This document shows positions 9,641 to 19,104 of a stretch of 64,000 nt of DNA, in pieces. This DNA comes from an uncultured Gemmatimonadota bacterium. GTDB taxonomy: Bacteria > Gemmatimonadota > Gemmatimonadetes > Palauibacterales > Palauibacteraceae. The notes below the pieces were generated by a model. The model was not told where the DNA came from. It saw only the letters and a list, made by a program, of their open reading frames with translations, and did not search any database. The position numbers were made by a program, and so were the translations under genes. Within the stretch, counting starts at the first letter, position 1. Each line of letters starts with the position of its first letter. Where the stretch lies: assembly GCA_913043255.1 (NCBI GenBank), contig CAJWLK010000002.1:62001-126000 (forward strand), read 5' to 3'.

Positions 9641-10066
9641 CTAGGGGAGCCAATCCGGCGGCTCGTCAAACCCCGTAACCGATTGAACGGCGCCGTTTTT
9701 GATCGCCCCCGTTAGCGAGTGAGTCCTGCCAGAATCTGGGTCTGGAAATGGCCTTCGAAGCGATCTGTAGTCTGTTACTGAGTTGTCGAGACTCGGCGTT
9801 AAGGCGATGCCAACCGCAGCACATGCCGCCTCAAGGTTTGGGTACCCTGACTCAAACGTGATTGTCCACGATCGAACTCGCATCGAACTTTCAGCGTGAG
9901 CACGATTTGCGCGGAGCCTAAGCGACCAACCCTCACCTTCACACACTACCCACCGATCCTCACCCTGATCTCGGTAGACACCCGCAGCCTTAAAACGCCG
10001 CGTAAAAACCTCTAGGCGTTCTCCGAGAAGACCGGCAAGGTCTACGAGGGGCTCAGAAGGTCTCAA
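9641..10066 (-). CDS. small cytosolic protein of unknown function, coupled to propeller gene
   Basis: This is a 141-residue protein without signal or membrane segment. The only start available is TTG at 10066, whose bases overlap the stop of the Asp-box propeller gene as TTGA; the next in-frame ATG is about 60 codons further in. The sequence has an amphipathic N-terminal helix, a central beta-rich part (WVVCEGEGWSLRLR, SWTITFESGYPNLEAAC) and a C-terminus rich in Asp and Pro. I do not recognise the family. The overlap suggests translational coupling to a large secreted protein, although this product itself seems to stay in the cytosol. Confidence 0.68.
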   Translation of the reverse strand: MRPSEPLVDLAGLLGERLEVFTRRFKAAGVYRDQGEDRWVVCEGEGWSLRLRANRAHAESSMRVRSWTITFESGYPNLEAACAAVGIALTPSLDNSVTDYRSLRRPFPDPDSGRTHSLTGAIKNGAVQSVTGFDEPPDWLP

Positions 10067-13000
10067 CCGGTTGGTAGCTGCCTACCCCGTGTCCAGGGGG
10101 CTCCGGCTGCTTCGAGATCTGATTCTAAATCAGCCAATTCACCATCAATTAATTCTCGAAGTTCTCGGACGAAGCCCACAAACTCACCTTCAGCGATTTC
10201 AAGGTTGCGTCGGTGGGTCACGGTAGGTGTTTGACGAGTATCCCAATGTCCCTGAATCACTCGGTTCACTCGACCGCGAATCGAGGGTGACGATGACTCA
10301 TTTAACTGTTGTCGCACTCGATCGCCAAAGAGCCGAACTTGAAGCCCTTGGAGCCTCTCAGCGAACGCATCGAACCTTTGGAACAGTGCAGGGTCCGCAT
10401 TCGGAGTTTCGGTTAACGCAGCCCGCATGTCGCGAAGCCGATCGGCAACACCTTCCAACTCAGTTCCAGCACCCGAAACACGGCGATAAAGTTCGCTAGC
10501 CTCTTGCTGGAACACGACTACAGCGTTGAAATCCGTACCGGACGGGGCGTTCAAAACCGGCCGAACTTCGAATTGCTGCAGTGAGCTTATCGACCTCACG
10601 CCGGCACTCGAAACGAGAACAAGTTCAGCACTATAGACGCCTGGAGCTGCAAGTGGGCCCTGTGGAGAAGATACCCACGGCGGAACAAATCCTGGAGATG
10701 ACTGTGTGATGGGATCCGGTGGCGGATAACGAAGATCCCAGTTCACGCGGTGGAGACCAGCACGGCTGGGACCCTCAACCCAACGCACCGGGTGTCCCTG
10801 CGAATCACGCACGATGACCAGCAATTGAGGGTCGGCCTCTACTTCCTCGTCTCTAAGTACATCATAGCCTGGGAAGGATACGTCACGTCCCTGTTCTCGC
10901 AGCACACGTTCCGCCTCCCGTCGCTTCTCACGCGCTGTGGTGGCCGTCTCTGGAAGGTAGTACGTGAATGTCGCCCCGAAATCGGGATTCGAGGCCGTGT
11001 AGTCATCACTTCCTAAGGTTGGTTTCCCACGGGCCTGCATAGGAACATAGGGGACATACCACCATGCATCCCGCACTGGAAGTAGGATTCCTTCCTGCGA
11101 AGATGTAAGCACGCCTCCAGCAATGTCTCGTAGGGGACCATAGTCGTCGAGCACGTAAAAGCCTCGGCCAAAGGTCGCACCGACCACGTCGTTGTCACGG
11201 CGCTGGATTTCGATATCGCGGAATGGGATAGTAGGAGCACCACCGCTCAGCATATACCAATTCACACCCGCATTGGGGCTTACATACAGTCCAAACTCGC
11301 TACCAAGGAAAAGTAAGTTGGGGAGCACGTGATCCTGCTCAATCGCCCAACCAATGGTACCGTCAGGAAGGTCCCCGGCGATCGAGTGCCACGTGTTTCC
11401 GTGATCATTACTCTCAAACACGTAAGGGCTAAAATCACCCTTCTTGTGGTTGTCTCCAACCGCAAAAACCGTGCCAGCGTCGTGTTGTGAAGCCTCAACA
11501 TCGTTTATGAATGCGCCTTCCGGGAGGCCGGAAGGGTTGGCCGCCCTGCGCCAGGTTGTCCCTCCATCTTCGGTCACCTGCACAAGCCCATCATCTGTCC
11601 CAACGTAAATGATCCCCTCAGAAACAGGTGACTCGGAAATACCGGTTAACGTCGCGTACTTGGACATGGCGCCGTTGTCGATAAGGTCATCAACGCTCCA
11701 TACGCGCCCCATGAACTCAAGCTCGTAACGGTTCACATTGGTAGTCAGGTCAGAACTAACCGGGGTCCATGAGTTGCCACGATTGTCGCTTCGCCACAAC
11801 CGCTGCGACCCGAAGTAAAGTCGGTCCGGATCGTGGGGACTAATCAATATGGGGGCGTCCCAGTTCCAGCGTTCTGGAGGATCGCCGGGTTCTGGCTGCG
11901 GTTGGATATCGAGCGCCTCTTCACTGGTCCGATCATACCGGTACAGATTCCCCTGCTGAGTTTGCAGATAAAGGATGTTGGGATCCCTGGGGTCAATTTG
12001 TACCGCGTACCCATCCGCACCCATCGGCGCATACCAATCGCGGTTCCGAATCCCTTCTACATTTGTTGTTCGTGAAGGCCCCCAGAGCGTACCGAGGTCC
12101 TGTGCTCCACCGAGCACATTGTAGAATGGCTCTGCGTTATCAAGTGCAAGCTTGTAGAACTGCGAGATCGGAAGATTCGGAAAATGACGAGCCGTATGAC
12201 CTTCATCGAAGCTTTCGTAAAGTCCAGCATCAGTCCCCAGTAGCATGTGTTTTCCGTCTTGCGGATCTATCCACATGGCATGGTTGTCGCTGTGTTTGGC
12301 GGCTCCTGTCTCCAAGTTCCCGAAGGTGGCACCACCGTCACGTGTCACTTGGATGAACACATCCATTTGGTACACAACATCAACATCTTGGGGCGAGGCT
12401 TCGATTTCTTGGTAGTAATGCGGGCCAGTGCCACCCGAAATATAAGAGTTCCGCTTTTCCCAACTCTCGCCTTTGTCGCGAGACCGGTAGAACCCTCGTT
12501 CTTCTTCGTTTGCTTCAATGGTAGCGTAAACAACTTCTGGGTTCGCAGGTGTTACAGCGATTCCAATCTTCCCCAAATCACCCGTTGGTAATCCCGTCTC
12601 AATCTTGCGCCAAGTCTCACCACCGTCCGCGGACTTGTAGATCCCTGAATTTGGTCCCCCGGCCAGATGGCCCCAAACCTGTCGCCGCCGTTGATATGCA
12701 GCCGCATAAATCACATCCGGATTGCCAGGGGCGAACTCCATATCGGTCACCCCGGTTCTAGCATCGATCTCAAGGACCGCACGCCATGTATTTCCTCCAT
12801 CGCTCGTCTTGTATAACCCGCGATCACCCCCATCTGACCAAAGAGGACCTTCTGCAGCTACAAAAATCACATCGCTGTCACGAGGGTCGATTAAGATCTT
12901 CCCGATGTGCTGTGAGTCCGTAAGCCCCATGTTCTCCCAAGACTCACCACCATTTCTGCTCCGGTAGACTCCATCTCCCCATCCAACGTGTCGCCCACTG

Positions 13001-13368
13001 ACATTTTCGCCCGTCCCCACCCAAACCACATCCGGGTTGCTAGGATCAAGAGAAATGTCTCCGATCGAGTAAACCGATTGATCGTCAAAAACCGGGGTCC
13101 ATGTGATACCAGCATTCGTCGTTTTCCATACGCCACCCGACCCGACCGCCAAGTACCACGTGCTACTCTTGTGCGGATGCACGGCAATGTCGGCAATCCG
13201 TCCACCCATAACTGCCGGCCCAATCTCTCTCAGAGTGAAGCCTTCAACAGCCTCCATAATGATTTCGCTTCGGGGAGACTGTGCTTGAGCTTCAACCGCC
13301 TTGGGGCCCGACAAGGTGTTGACGGCAATAAGCAGCGTAATAGTTAGCGTCGAGGAGAACTTGCCCAT
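10063..13368 (-). CDS. secreted Asp-box (BNR/VPS10-like) beta-propeller protein
   Basis: This 1101-residue protein has a signal peptide ending near AVEAQ (residue 28). It carries many Asp-box hairpins of the SxDxGxTW type: TTNAGITW, SRNGGESW, TSDGGNTW, SADGGETW, SRDKGESW, TEDGGTTW and SNDHGNTW. These form one or two large propellers across residues 50-750, as in sortilin-like and BNR-repeat glycosidase-like proteins. The last 200 residues look helical (EASELYRRVSGAGTELEGVA) and may be a dimerisation or docking domain. No catalytic residues can be assigned. It is divergent from the CehA-like gene across 215 bases. Such proteins are very common in Gemmatimonadota and Acidobacteriota genomes. 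Confidence 0.9.
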   Translation of the reverse strand: MGKFSSTLTITLLIAVNTLSGPKAVEAQAQSPRSEIIMEAVEGFTLREIGPAVMGGRIADIAVHPHKSSTWYLAVGSGGVWKTTNAGITWTPVFDDQSVYSIGDISLDPSNPDVVWVGTGENVSGRHVGWGDGVYRSRNGGESWENMGLTDSQHIGKILIDPRDSDVIFVAAEGPLWSDGGDRGLYKTSDGGNTWRAVLEIDARTGVTDMEFAPGNPDVIYAAAYQRRRQVWGHLAGGPNSGIYKSADGGETWRKIETGLPTGDLGKIGIAVTPANPEVVYATIEANEEERGFYRSRDKGESWEKRNSYISGGTGPHYYQEIEASPQDVDVVYQMDVFIQVTRDGGATFGNLETGAAKHSDNHAMWIDPQDGKHMLLGTDAGLYESFDEGHTARHFPNLPISQFYKLALDNAEPFYNVLGGAQDLGTLWGPSRTTNVEGIRNRDWYAPMGADGYAVQIDPRDPNILYLQTQQGNLYRYDRTSEEALDIQPQPEPGDPPERWNWDAPILISPHDPDRLYFGSQRLWRSDNRGNSWTPVSSDLTTNVNRYELEFMGRVWSVDDLIDNGAMSKYATLTGISESPVSEGIIYVGTDDGLVQVTEDGGTTWRRAANPSGLPEGAFINDVEASQHDAGTVFAVGDNHKKGDFSPYVFESNDHGNTWHSIAGDLPDGTIGWAIEQDHVLPNLLFLGSEFGLYVSPNAGVNWYMLSGGAPTIPFRDIEIQRRDNDVVGATFGRGFYVLDDYGPLRDIAGGVLTSSQEGILLPVRDAWWYVPYVPMQARGKPTLGSDDYTASNPDFGATFTYYLPETATTAREKRREAERVLREQGRDVSFPGYDVLRDEEVEADPQLLVIVRDSQGHPVRWVEGPSRAGLHRVNWDLRYPPPDPITQSSPGFVPPWVSSPQGPLAAPGVYSAELVLVSSAGVRSISSLQQFEVRPVLNAPSGTDFNAVVVFQQEASELYRRVSGAGTELEGVADRLRDMRAALTETPNADPALFQRFDAFAERLQGLQVRLFGDRVRQQLNESSSPSIRGRVNRVIQGHWDTRQTPTVTHRRNLEIAEGEFVGFVRELRELIDGELADLESDLEAAGAPWTRGRQLPTG

Positions 13369-13583
13369 AAAAAACTTCCTTCCAGTCAGCAGGTATTTCG
13401 AAACCCCAGCCTAGCGATCCTAGCACTTAGGAAAAAGACGTCTCTCGCGTGCGGTCGCGCCGGCTGGCGGATTTTGATCGGTAGAGTGCACCTTGATAGC
13501 TAGGGAGTGTTCAGCAGACAGGCGATCGAACCGTATACATATCTGAACACGGTAACGGCGATTGATAGAAGGAGGAGGGTGCC

Positions 13584-16181
13584 ATGTTATCCGTAAAAGG
13601 GCTAGCGCTAACCAGTGGAATTGCGATAGGGGGCTGCGTGCTCATCATGGGCTTCGGCCCCCTCGCTGCACAGGACGTGTACCAGTATCCGAGTTCTTTT
13701 CCCGGAGGATACCCTTCCATGAGCAGCGGAGGCGGGGCAGGGAAAATGTACATGGAATCCTATTTCCCCCCACCTGTAACGGCCTCCCCCTCATATCCAG
13801 CCTGGTCGCCAGACGGTGCATCCATCGCGTTTGCCTACCAAGGCCGCATCTGGCAGGTGCCCATCGAAGGAGGCGTGGCACAACAGTTAACCTCTGGACC
13901 GGGATACCACTCTCAGCCTAGTTGGTCCCCCGATGGTCGATCGATCGCATTTGCTGCCGACGTAGATCTGAACTTCGACATCTACCTCCTCGACCTCGAG
14001 AGCGGCATCGAACACCGCCTAACGGAGAATCCGCATCTCGACCTCCGACCACGGTTTTCGCCGGATGGGACACGTATCCTCTTCACAACCGGCCGCGACG
14101 GCACCTTCGATCTGTGGATGTACGACCTCGGGCGCGGGTCCTCGGAGTCGGTGGTCGCCGACCCACAGGCACAGGACATGGTGGGCGACTGGATTGGCGA
14201 CACGGGGGACATTGTCTTCGTCTCCAAGCGCGGCGAGGCAGCCTTGGGATCCGGTTCCCTATGGCGCTGGAGCGCCGACACGAGAGAGTCGAGCCTTCTC
14301 ATCCGAATCGAGACCAACTATCAAGCCTCGCCGGTCGTTGCTCCCCACGGAGGATCGGTCGCCTACATCACCGATGCTTCGGGCACCAACGATATTTATC
14401 AGGTCCCAACGGTTCGGGCAGGAGCCGCGCAAGACCGCTCCAGCCCCGGCATCCAGCAAGTCCGGCTCACGCATACGCCGACCGACGAATACTTCCCCTC
14501 CTGGTCTCCGGACGGCGAACACCTTGTCTACTCTCGAAATGGTGGACGACCCGAAGAAAAGCGAACCATCGACCAAGGGATGGGCTTTGAGTTGTATACC
14601 GTAGGGCGCGGCGGCGGTGTGCCTCGCCACATTCAGATCGAAGAGTACGCATGGTCTGATCCTGTGGGACAGGTGCGGGTACGCGTCAACGCCGCTGACG
14701 GAGACTTACTTCCGTCCCGCATCTACCTCAGCGCTTCCGACGGACGCAGCTACTTTCCGCGCGGAAGTTTCCCACGCGTCCTGAGCGCGGATGGTGATGA
14801 CTACTATTTCCACACCGACGGTAGCTTCACGGTTACTCTCCCTGTGGGCAATGCCGATCTCGAAGTGTGGCGTGGATTCGAGTACGAACCGGAGATGCAG
14901 ACGGTCGACGTGCGGGCCGGCGAGTGGACGACCGTTGATGTCCAACTCGATCGTTGGATCGACATGGCCGCGAATGGGTGGTACTCCGGCGACAACCACA
15001 TTCACCCCAATTACGGAGGCCACGAACGCATCACGCCGCTTGATCTCCGAAACAAGGCCCAGGCTGAAGATCTCAACGTAACCAACGGGCTGATCGCCAA
15101 TTACTGGGCCAACAGTCGAGTTGAGGACCTCGAACACTTCCTCGGTCACCCACACCCCCACGGAGACGAGCGGACGGTCGTCTATTATAACGAAGAATAC
15201 CGGCCAAACTTCTTTGCGCACATGGCGCTGCTGAACCTCGTCACGCTGGTGACACCGTTCTACATCGGCTACGAAGGGACGGCGTACCGCGAATTGTATC
15301 CAACGAACGCGGCGGTGCTCGAACATGTGCATGAGCAGGGCGGGATCGGCGGCTACGTGCACCCATTTGGGCTCAGCCATCGGGATCCAGGCAATACCCA
15401 ACCGAGCGGCTCTCGCGAGTTGCCCGTCGATGCAATTCTTGGCCTCGCCGATTTCGTGGACGTCGCATGCATCTGGAGCGATGAACTCGGGACCGCCGAA
15501 ATCTGGTATCGACTTCTCAACACTGGATCGAGGATCCCAGCTACGGCTGGTACCGATGTCATGAGCGACATCTGGAGACACCCGGCAGTCGGGACGACGC
15601 GCTCTTATGTCTACACCGGCAGTGAGACGCTCGACTATGACGAGTGGGCCAATGCGATGGCAGGCGGGAAGGCCTTCGTGACCAGTGGACCAATCCTCAC
15701 GCTCGATGTTGAAGGACGAGGAATGGGCGAAGAGTTAAGAGTGTCGGGAGGCGAGACAGTATCCGTAGCCGTCACAGCCCAGTCACTTTTCAAAATGCAT
15801 ACGCTTGAGATTGTCCAGAACGGGAAGATCACGCACACATTCGATGCCACGGGGGACGGCAAGTCATTCGACGTGAACATCGAGGTCCCAATTGACGGAA
15901 GCGGGTGGATTGCGGCGCGCACACTCGGCCCGCCGCAGCACGGTGCTATGGACAGCTACTTGTTCGCGCATACGAACCCTGTGTTCGTGATCGCAGACGG
16001 CGAACCGATCCGTTCGAGCGAGGACGCGACGTTCTTTGTGGCCTGGATCGAGGAGACGCTGAGTGATCTCCGGAGAATGGATCGCTGGGACGACCCGGCT
16101 CATAAGGACGAAGTTCTCGCTACGTTTGAGGAAGGGCTCCGCCTGTACATGGAGCAGGTGCGGGAAGCACCTAGACCATAG
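13584..16181 (+). CDS. secreted TolB-propeller/PHP-domain (CehA-like) metallohydrolase
   Basis: The start follows a strong ribosome site (AAGGAGGAGG) by a few bases. The 865 residues begin with a signal peptide ending in LAAQ. A TolB-like propeller follows (PAWSPDGAS, PSWSPDGRS, PRFSPDGTR, PSWSPDGEH), then a PHP-type metal-dependent hydrolase with GDNHIHPNYGGH, GGYVHPFGLSHRD and TAGTDVMSD. Relatives of the CehA/McbA family hydrolyse esters, carbamates or phosphoesters. The gene is much richer in GC than its flanks (41 of 60 bases at 14101-14160), mostly at third codon positions. It shares this trait and its propeller-plus-hydrolase plan with the gene at 21299-24640. Confidence 0.9.
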   Translation: MLSVKGLALTSGIAIGGCVLIMGFGPLAAQDVYQYPSSFPGGYPSMSSGGGAGKMYMESYFPPPVTASPSYPAWSPDGASIAFAYQGRIWQVPIEGGVAQQLTSGPGYHSQPSWSPDGRSIAFAADVDLNFDIYLLDLESGIEHRLTENPHLDLRPRFSPDGTRILFTTGRDGTFDLWMYDLGRGSSESVVADPQAQDMVGDWIGDTGDIVFVSKRGEAALGSGSLWRWSADTRESSLLIRIETNYQASPVVAPHGGSVAYITDASGTNDIYQVPTVRAGAAQDRSSPGIQQVRLTHTPTDEYFPSWSPDGEHLVYSRNGGRPEEKRTIDQGMGFELYTVGRGGGVPRHIQIEEYAWSDPVGQVRVRVNAADGDLLPSRIYLSASDGRSYFPRGSFPRVLSADGDDYYFHTDGSFTVTLPVGNADLEVWRGFEYEPEMQTVDVRAGEWTTVDVQLDRWIDMAANGWYSGDNHIHPNYGGHERITPLDLRNKAQAEDLNVTNGLIANYWANSRVEDLEHFLGHPHPHGDERTVVYYNEEYRPNFFAHMALLNLVTLVTPFYIGYEGTAYRELYPTNAAVLEHVHEQGGIGGYVHPFGLSHRDPGNTQPSGSRELPVDAILGLADFVDVACIWSDELGTAEIWYRLLNTGSRIPATAGTDVMSDIWRHPAVGTTRSYVYTGSETLDYDEWANAMAGGKAFVTSGPILTLDVEGRGMGEELRVSGGETVSVAVTAQSLFKMHTLEIVQNGKITHTFDATGDGKSFDVNIEVPIDGSGWIAARTLGPPQHGAMDSYLFAHTNPVFVIADGEPIRSSEDATFFVAWIEETLSDLRRMDRWDDPAHKDEVLATFEEGLRLYMEQVREAPRP

Positions 16182-16196
16182 CTGTTCTGGGTACTG

Positions 16197-17789
16197 TCAG
16201 CTGCGCGACGGCAACGTAGCCGCGATCTCCTCGGCGGAGCGTAACGAAAGCGCACAGAAGGTGGGCGTGCCATTTGCACACCCGCCTGAAACCATTGTTG
16301 GGGCCCCGATCACGAAGAGGTTTTCATGGTCGTGGGCCCGGCCGTAAGAGTCCGTGACGCTCGTGCTCGGATCCTCGCCCATTCGACAACCTCCTCCAGG
16401 ATGCTCCATGGTATATCGAACATTTGTGGACATGAGGTGACCGTCTCCCGCTCGTGCCATCTGCTTGAAGATCCCTTCCATCGTCTCATGCGTGTGAGTG
16501 CGGAGATCTTCAGATTCGGGTGCGTCCTTGAAATCGATTCGCGGTAATGGATCACCAAAGCGGTTTCGGGCATGCGGGTCGAGAGTAAGACGGCTATCAC
16601 GGTCTGGGATCACGTCATAATAGCCGCGGACCCGGGCCGTGGCTCGCTCCGTGCGTCCGCGCCAATCATCCATGATCTCATCACCAAACTGGATTTTTCC
16701 GTCGGCATCCCGAAGGTGGGCCTCACGTCCCACTGTCGAATCCCAAATACGCAAATCATGACGAACATACTTGTCGATTGGCCCCGGCCTTGCGTGCATC
16801 CGGGATAAGAGAGAGTTGGTTTGAAAGGCCCCCGGGTAAAGCTTGAATGGAAGATCAATGAATCCTGCCATATATGGGTGGCCCGTCATGTAGCGACCCA
16901 CCATGCCAGATCGATTTGCAATCCCATCAGGGAAACGCGCACTCTGCGATAACAGCAACAGATGTGAACTCCACGCATGCCCAGCAGCCAGAATGAATGT
17001 TCCAGCTCGAATCTCCATTGGCTCATCCGGTGCGTTCCGATCAACGCCCCTAGCCACGGCAAGTCGGTCGGACTGAACGTCCAGTTCCAGCTTACGGATC
17101 AGGGTTTCGGAGATCAGGTGCACCCGACCCTCTTTGATAAGCTCATCGAGGGTTACATCGGGGGTGTATTTTGCCCCTGTCGGGCATACATGACAGGTAT
17201 CGCAGCGACGGCAGACTGATCGCCCGTATTCCGTCGTAGTAGCCTTTGCCCACGGCTGCGTCCAGAATGGGATACCGCTGCTCTCTCCCCATTCCTTGAG
17301 TCGCTCGAGGTTGTAAGAGAGTGGGAGTGGAGGCATGGGATATGGCCCGGATCGCGGATCGTACTCTGGCGGACCTGGTTCACCAGCGACACCGATCCGG
17401 TGCTCAAACTCGTGGTAATAAGGCTCCAACTCTTCGTAGGAGATCGGCCAGTCCGTCCCGACCCCATACAAGGACTGTTGCCGGAAGTCTTCAGGAGAAA
17501 AACGCGGGCACGCGCTATCCCAGTGCATTGCACAACCTCCAACCACCATCGAGCGGTACATCAGACCCTCACCGGTCTGATCCTCTATGTGATCGTTAAT
17601 CCAGGGATTTTCCCCGTAGTCGATGAAGCGACGACGACGCCCAAGCCGCTCCCGCACAGGGGTGGTTCGACCCCCAGCTTCGACCATAACAATCTTCGCG
17701 TCCGTCAACTCAGAGATTCGCGCTGCAGTCAGGATGCCGGTAATACCCGAACCAATAATGCAAATGTCGGTTTCGATTCGGTTCGTCAC
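16197..17789 (-). CDS. GMC-family FAD dehydrogenase, large subunit, with Cys cluster
   Basis: The FAD-binding Rossmann motif (DICIIGSGITGILTA) lies at the N-terminus. GTG 17789 is the likely start because it overlaps the preceding stop as GTGA, and 19 codons further upstream add only polar residues. The C-terminal GMC signature includes EHPGGGCRMG and VIGAPTMVSGGCANGT, with the active-site His region before it. About residues 190-200 read CRRCDTCHVCPTGAK, four Cys spaced CX2CX2CX2C, which suggests an iron-sulfur centre like that of FAD-dependent sugar dehydrogenases. It would oxidise an alcohol or sugar acid, with electrons leaving through the small subunit encoded immediately upstream. No cytochrome c subunit gene is seen nearby. 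The length is 530 residues. Confidence 0.9.
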   Translation of the reverse strand: MTNRIETDICIIGSGITGILTAARISELTDAKIVMVEAGGRTTPVRERLGRRRRFIDYGENPWINDHIEDQTGEGLMYRSMVVGGCAMHWDSACPRFSPEDFRQQSLYGVGTDWPISYEELEPYYHEFEHRIGVAGEPGPPEYDPRSGPYPMPPLPLSYNLERLKEWGESSGIPFWTQPWAKATTTEYGRSVCRRCDTCHVCPTGAKYTPDVTLDELIKEGRVHLISETLIRKLELDVQSDRLAVARGVDRNAPDEPMEIRAGTFILAAGHAWSSHLLLLSQSARFPDGIANRSGMVGRYMTGHPYMAGFIDLPFKLYPGAFQTNSLLSRMHARPGPIDKYVRHDLRIWDSTVGREAHLRDADGKIQFGDEIMDDWRGRTERATARVRGYYDVIPDRDSRLTLDPHARNRFGDPLPRIDFKDAPESEDLRTHTHETMEGIFKQMARAGDGHLMSTNVRYTMEHPGGGCRMGEDPSTSVTDSYGRAHDHENLFVIGAPTMVSGGCANGTPTFCALSLRSAEEIAATLPSRS

Positions 17790-18406
17790 AGGGCTTTGCC
17801 GGAAAGAGTCGGGGGAATTTCGCTGGCAGTGTCGATCGACCGGCACGTCAGTTTATCGATCTGAACACCATAGCAGCGGTTATTCGCATCAACCGACCTG
17901 AAATAATGAGCCATGAGCGCCACAGCTACGTGTTCCGCTCGTGCCGGTTCAGGAAATGAGGCGTCTTGGTCACTTATCTCTTCCGCGAGGATAGTTCGCT
18001 GCTGGTCTACCGTTGCTCTCGCGAACGAGACCTCGAAACGCTCTTGAGCAATACGCTCTAATTTCATCAACTGTTCGGACCATTCGGGCCCTCGATCCTC
18101 CGGACCGTAAGGGATGATCCAACCGCCATATGGGTGCACGAGTTCAGCGTTCGGTTCAAAAGCCGCCCACCAGCGTTCAAAGGAGCGTACTGCCTGCTCA
18201 AGGTCAGCGGATTCAAGTGATTCCGGTAACGCGGCGACGGCGATCGCGCGCAGAAGATCCGAATCTAACGCCTCCGACAACCCCACATCCGGGATATGCT
18301 TGGCAGGCAGTGCCGCAGCTGCGTTCCATTTGACTTCATCGCCAAGCATAAGAGACGAGACGACAGCCGCAGAACGCTTAAAGAATGAACGACGGTCAGG
18401 AGTCAT
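17786..18406 (-). CDS. gluconate 2-dehydrogenase subunit 3-like, Tat-exported
   Basis: ATG 18406 gives MTPDRRSFFKRSAAVVSSLM, a twin-arginine signal (RRSFFKR) followed by a hydrophobic stretch. An ATG at 18454 would add 16 residues before it. The 206-residue product matches the small, mostly helical subunit of membrane gluconate/FAD sugar dehydrogenases, which carries the flavin subunit across the membrane. Cys residues near the end (NRCYGV, LTCRS) are present. Its stop overlaps the GMC gene start as GTGA, a strong sign that the two form one enzyme. It is the only clear Tat substrate I see in the window. Confidence 0.85.
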   Translation of the reverse strand: MTPDRRSFFKRSAAVVSSLMLGDEVKWNAAAALPAKHIPDVGLSEALDSDLLRAIAVAALPESLESADLEQAVRSFERWWAAFEPNAELVHPYGGWIIPYGPEDRGPEWSEQLMKLERIAQERFEVSFARATVDQQRTILAEEISDQDASFPEPARAEHVAVALMAHYFRSVDANNRCYGVQIDKLTCRSIDTASEIPPTLSGKAL

Positions 18407-18601
18407 GGCCGCACGGTAATATGATTGACCCTGACCGCGCGACCCCTGGACCATAAAACAGGGAAAGGGTGCGGTTGTGCATCAATCAGGCGGCGGCGAC
18501 TGACCAATTAGCAGCCCCACAGGTAACTTCTACGCCTTGCTCAGACCTAGGCGTTGGCTGTATCTCCGCAAAGCATAACTCACCACGAAACGGAGTGACC
18601 C

Positions 18602-19066
18602 ATGACCGTGAAGCGACTTCTACTCGTCGGGTTGATGGCAACCCTTTTTGGTGCGGGCTACATGTTCGGTAGGACGGGCGGCGCAACCCTAATATCGCAG
18701 GCGAAGGCAAACCCGGCCGAACTCTTACAGGCTGACAGGACTTATGAGTTAAGAACCTACACGGCGGCTGACGGAAAACTCGACAATCTCTTGGCACGCT
18801 TCCGCGATCACACTATGCGAATCTTTGAAAAGCATGGGATGACGAACCACGGGTATTGGCTTCCTCAGGATGAAGAACTAAGACAGAATACGCTGATCTA
18901 CCTTATATCCCACGACTCGCGCGCTGCGGGCGAAGAGTCTTGGCGTAACTTTGGTCAAGATCCTGAGTGGCAGCGCGTTTCTGAAGAGTCACAGCGCGAT
19001 GGGCGTATCATAGCAGGCCTCGAGCGCATCTGGCTCGACCCAACCGACTTTTCTCTAATGAAGTAG
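18602..19066 (+). CDS. exported NIPSNAP-family protein
   Basis: The 154-residue protein starts at ATG 18602, seven bases after GGAG. Residues 1-35 include a hydrophobic segment (RLLLVGLMATLFGAGYMFG), a signal peptide or membrane anchor. The rest is a single NIPSNAP domain, a dimeric alpha/beta-barrel fold: YELRTYTAADGKLDNLLARF, RIFEKHGMTNHGYW and a final ERIWLDPTDFSLMK. The function of bacterial NIPSNAP proteins is not established. They are often near amidohydrolases and dehydrogenases. An exported copy is common in lineages rich in secreted enzymes. Confidence 0.87.
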   Translation: MTVKRLLLVGLMATLFGAGYMFGRTGGATLISQAKANPAELLQADRTYELRTYTAADGKLDNLLARFRDHTMRIFEKHGMTNHGYWLPQDEELRQNTLIYLISHDSRAAGEESWRNFGQDPEWQRVSEESQRDGRIIAGLERIWLDPTDFSLMK

Positions 19067-19104
19067 TCCGCCAGGCCACAACTGCTGTTGAAAAGGGGCG
19101 ATTC

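Noticed and set aside
14706-15581. Open frame of 291 codons antisense to the CehA-like gene
   Set aside because: Long antisense frames are expected opposite GC-rich coding sequence; the product has no domain, signal or sensible start site.
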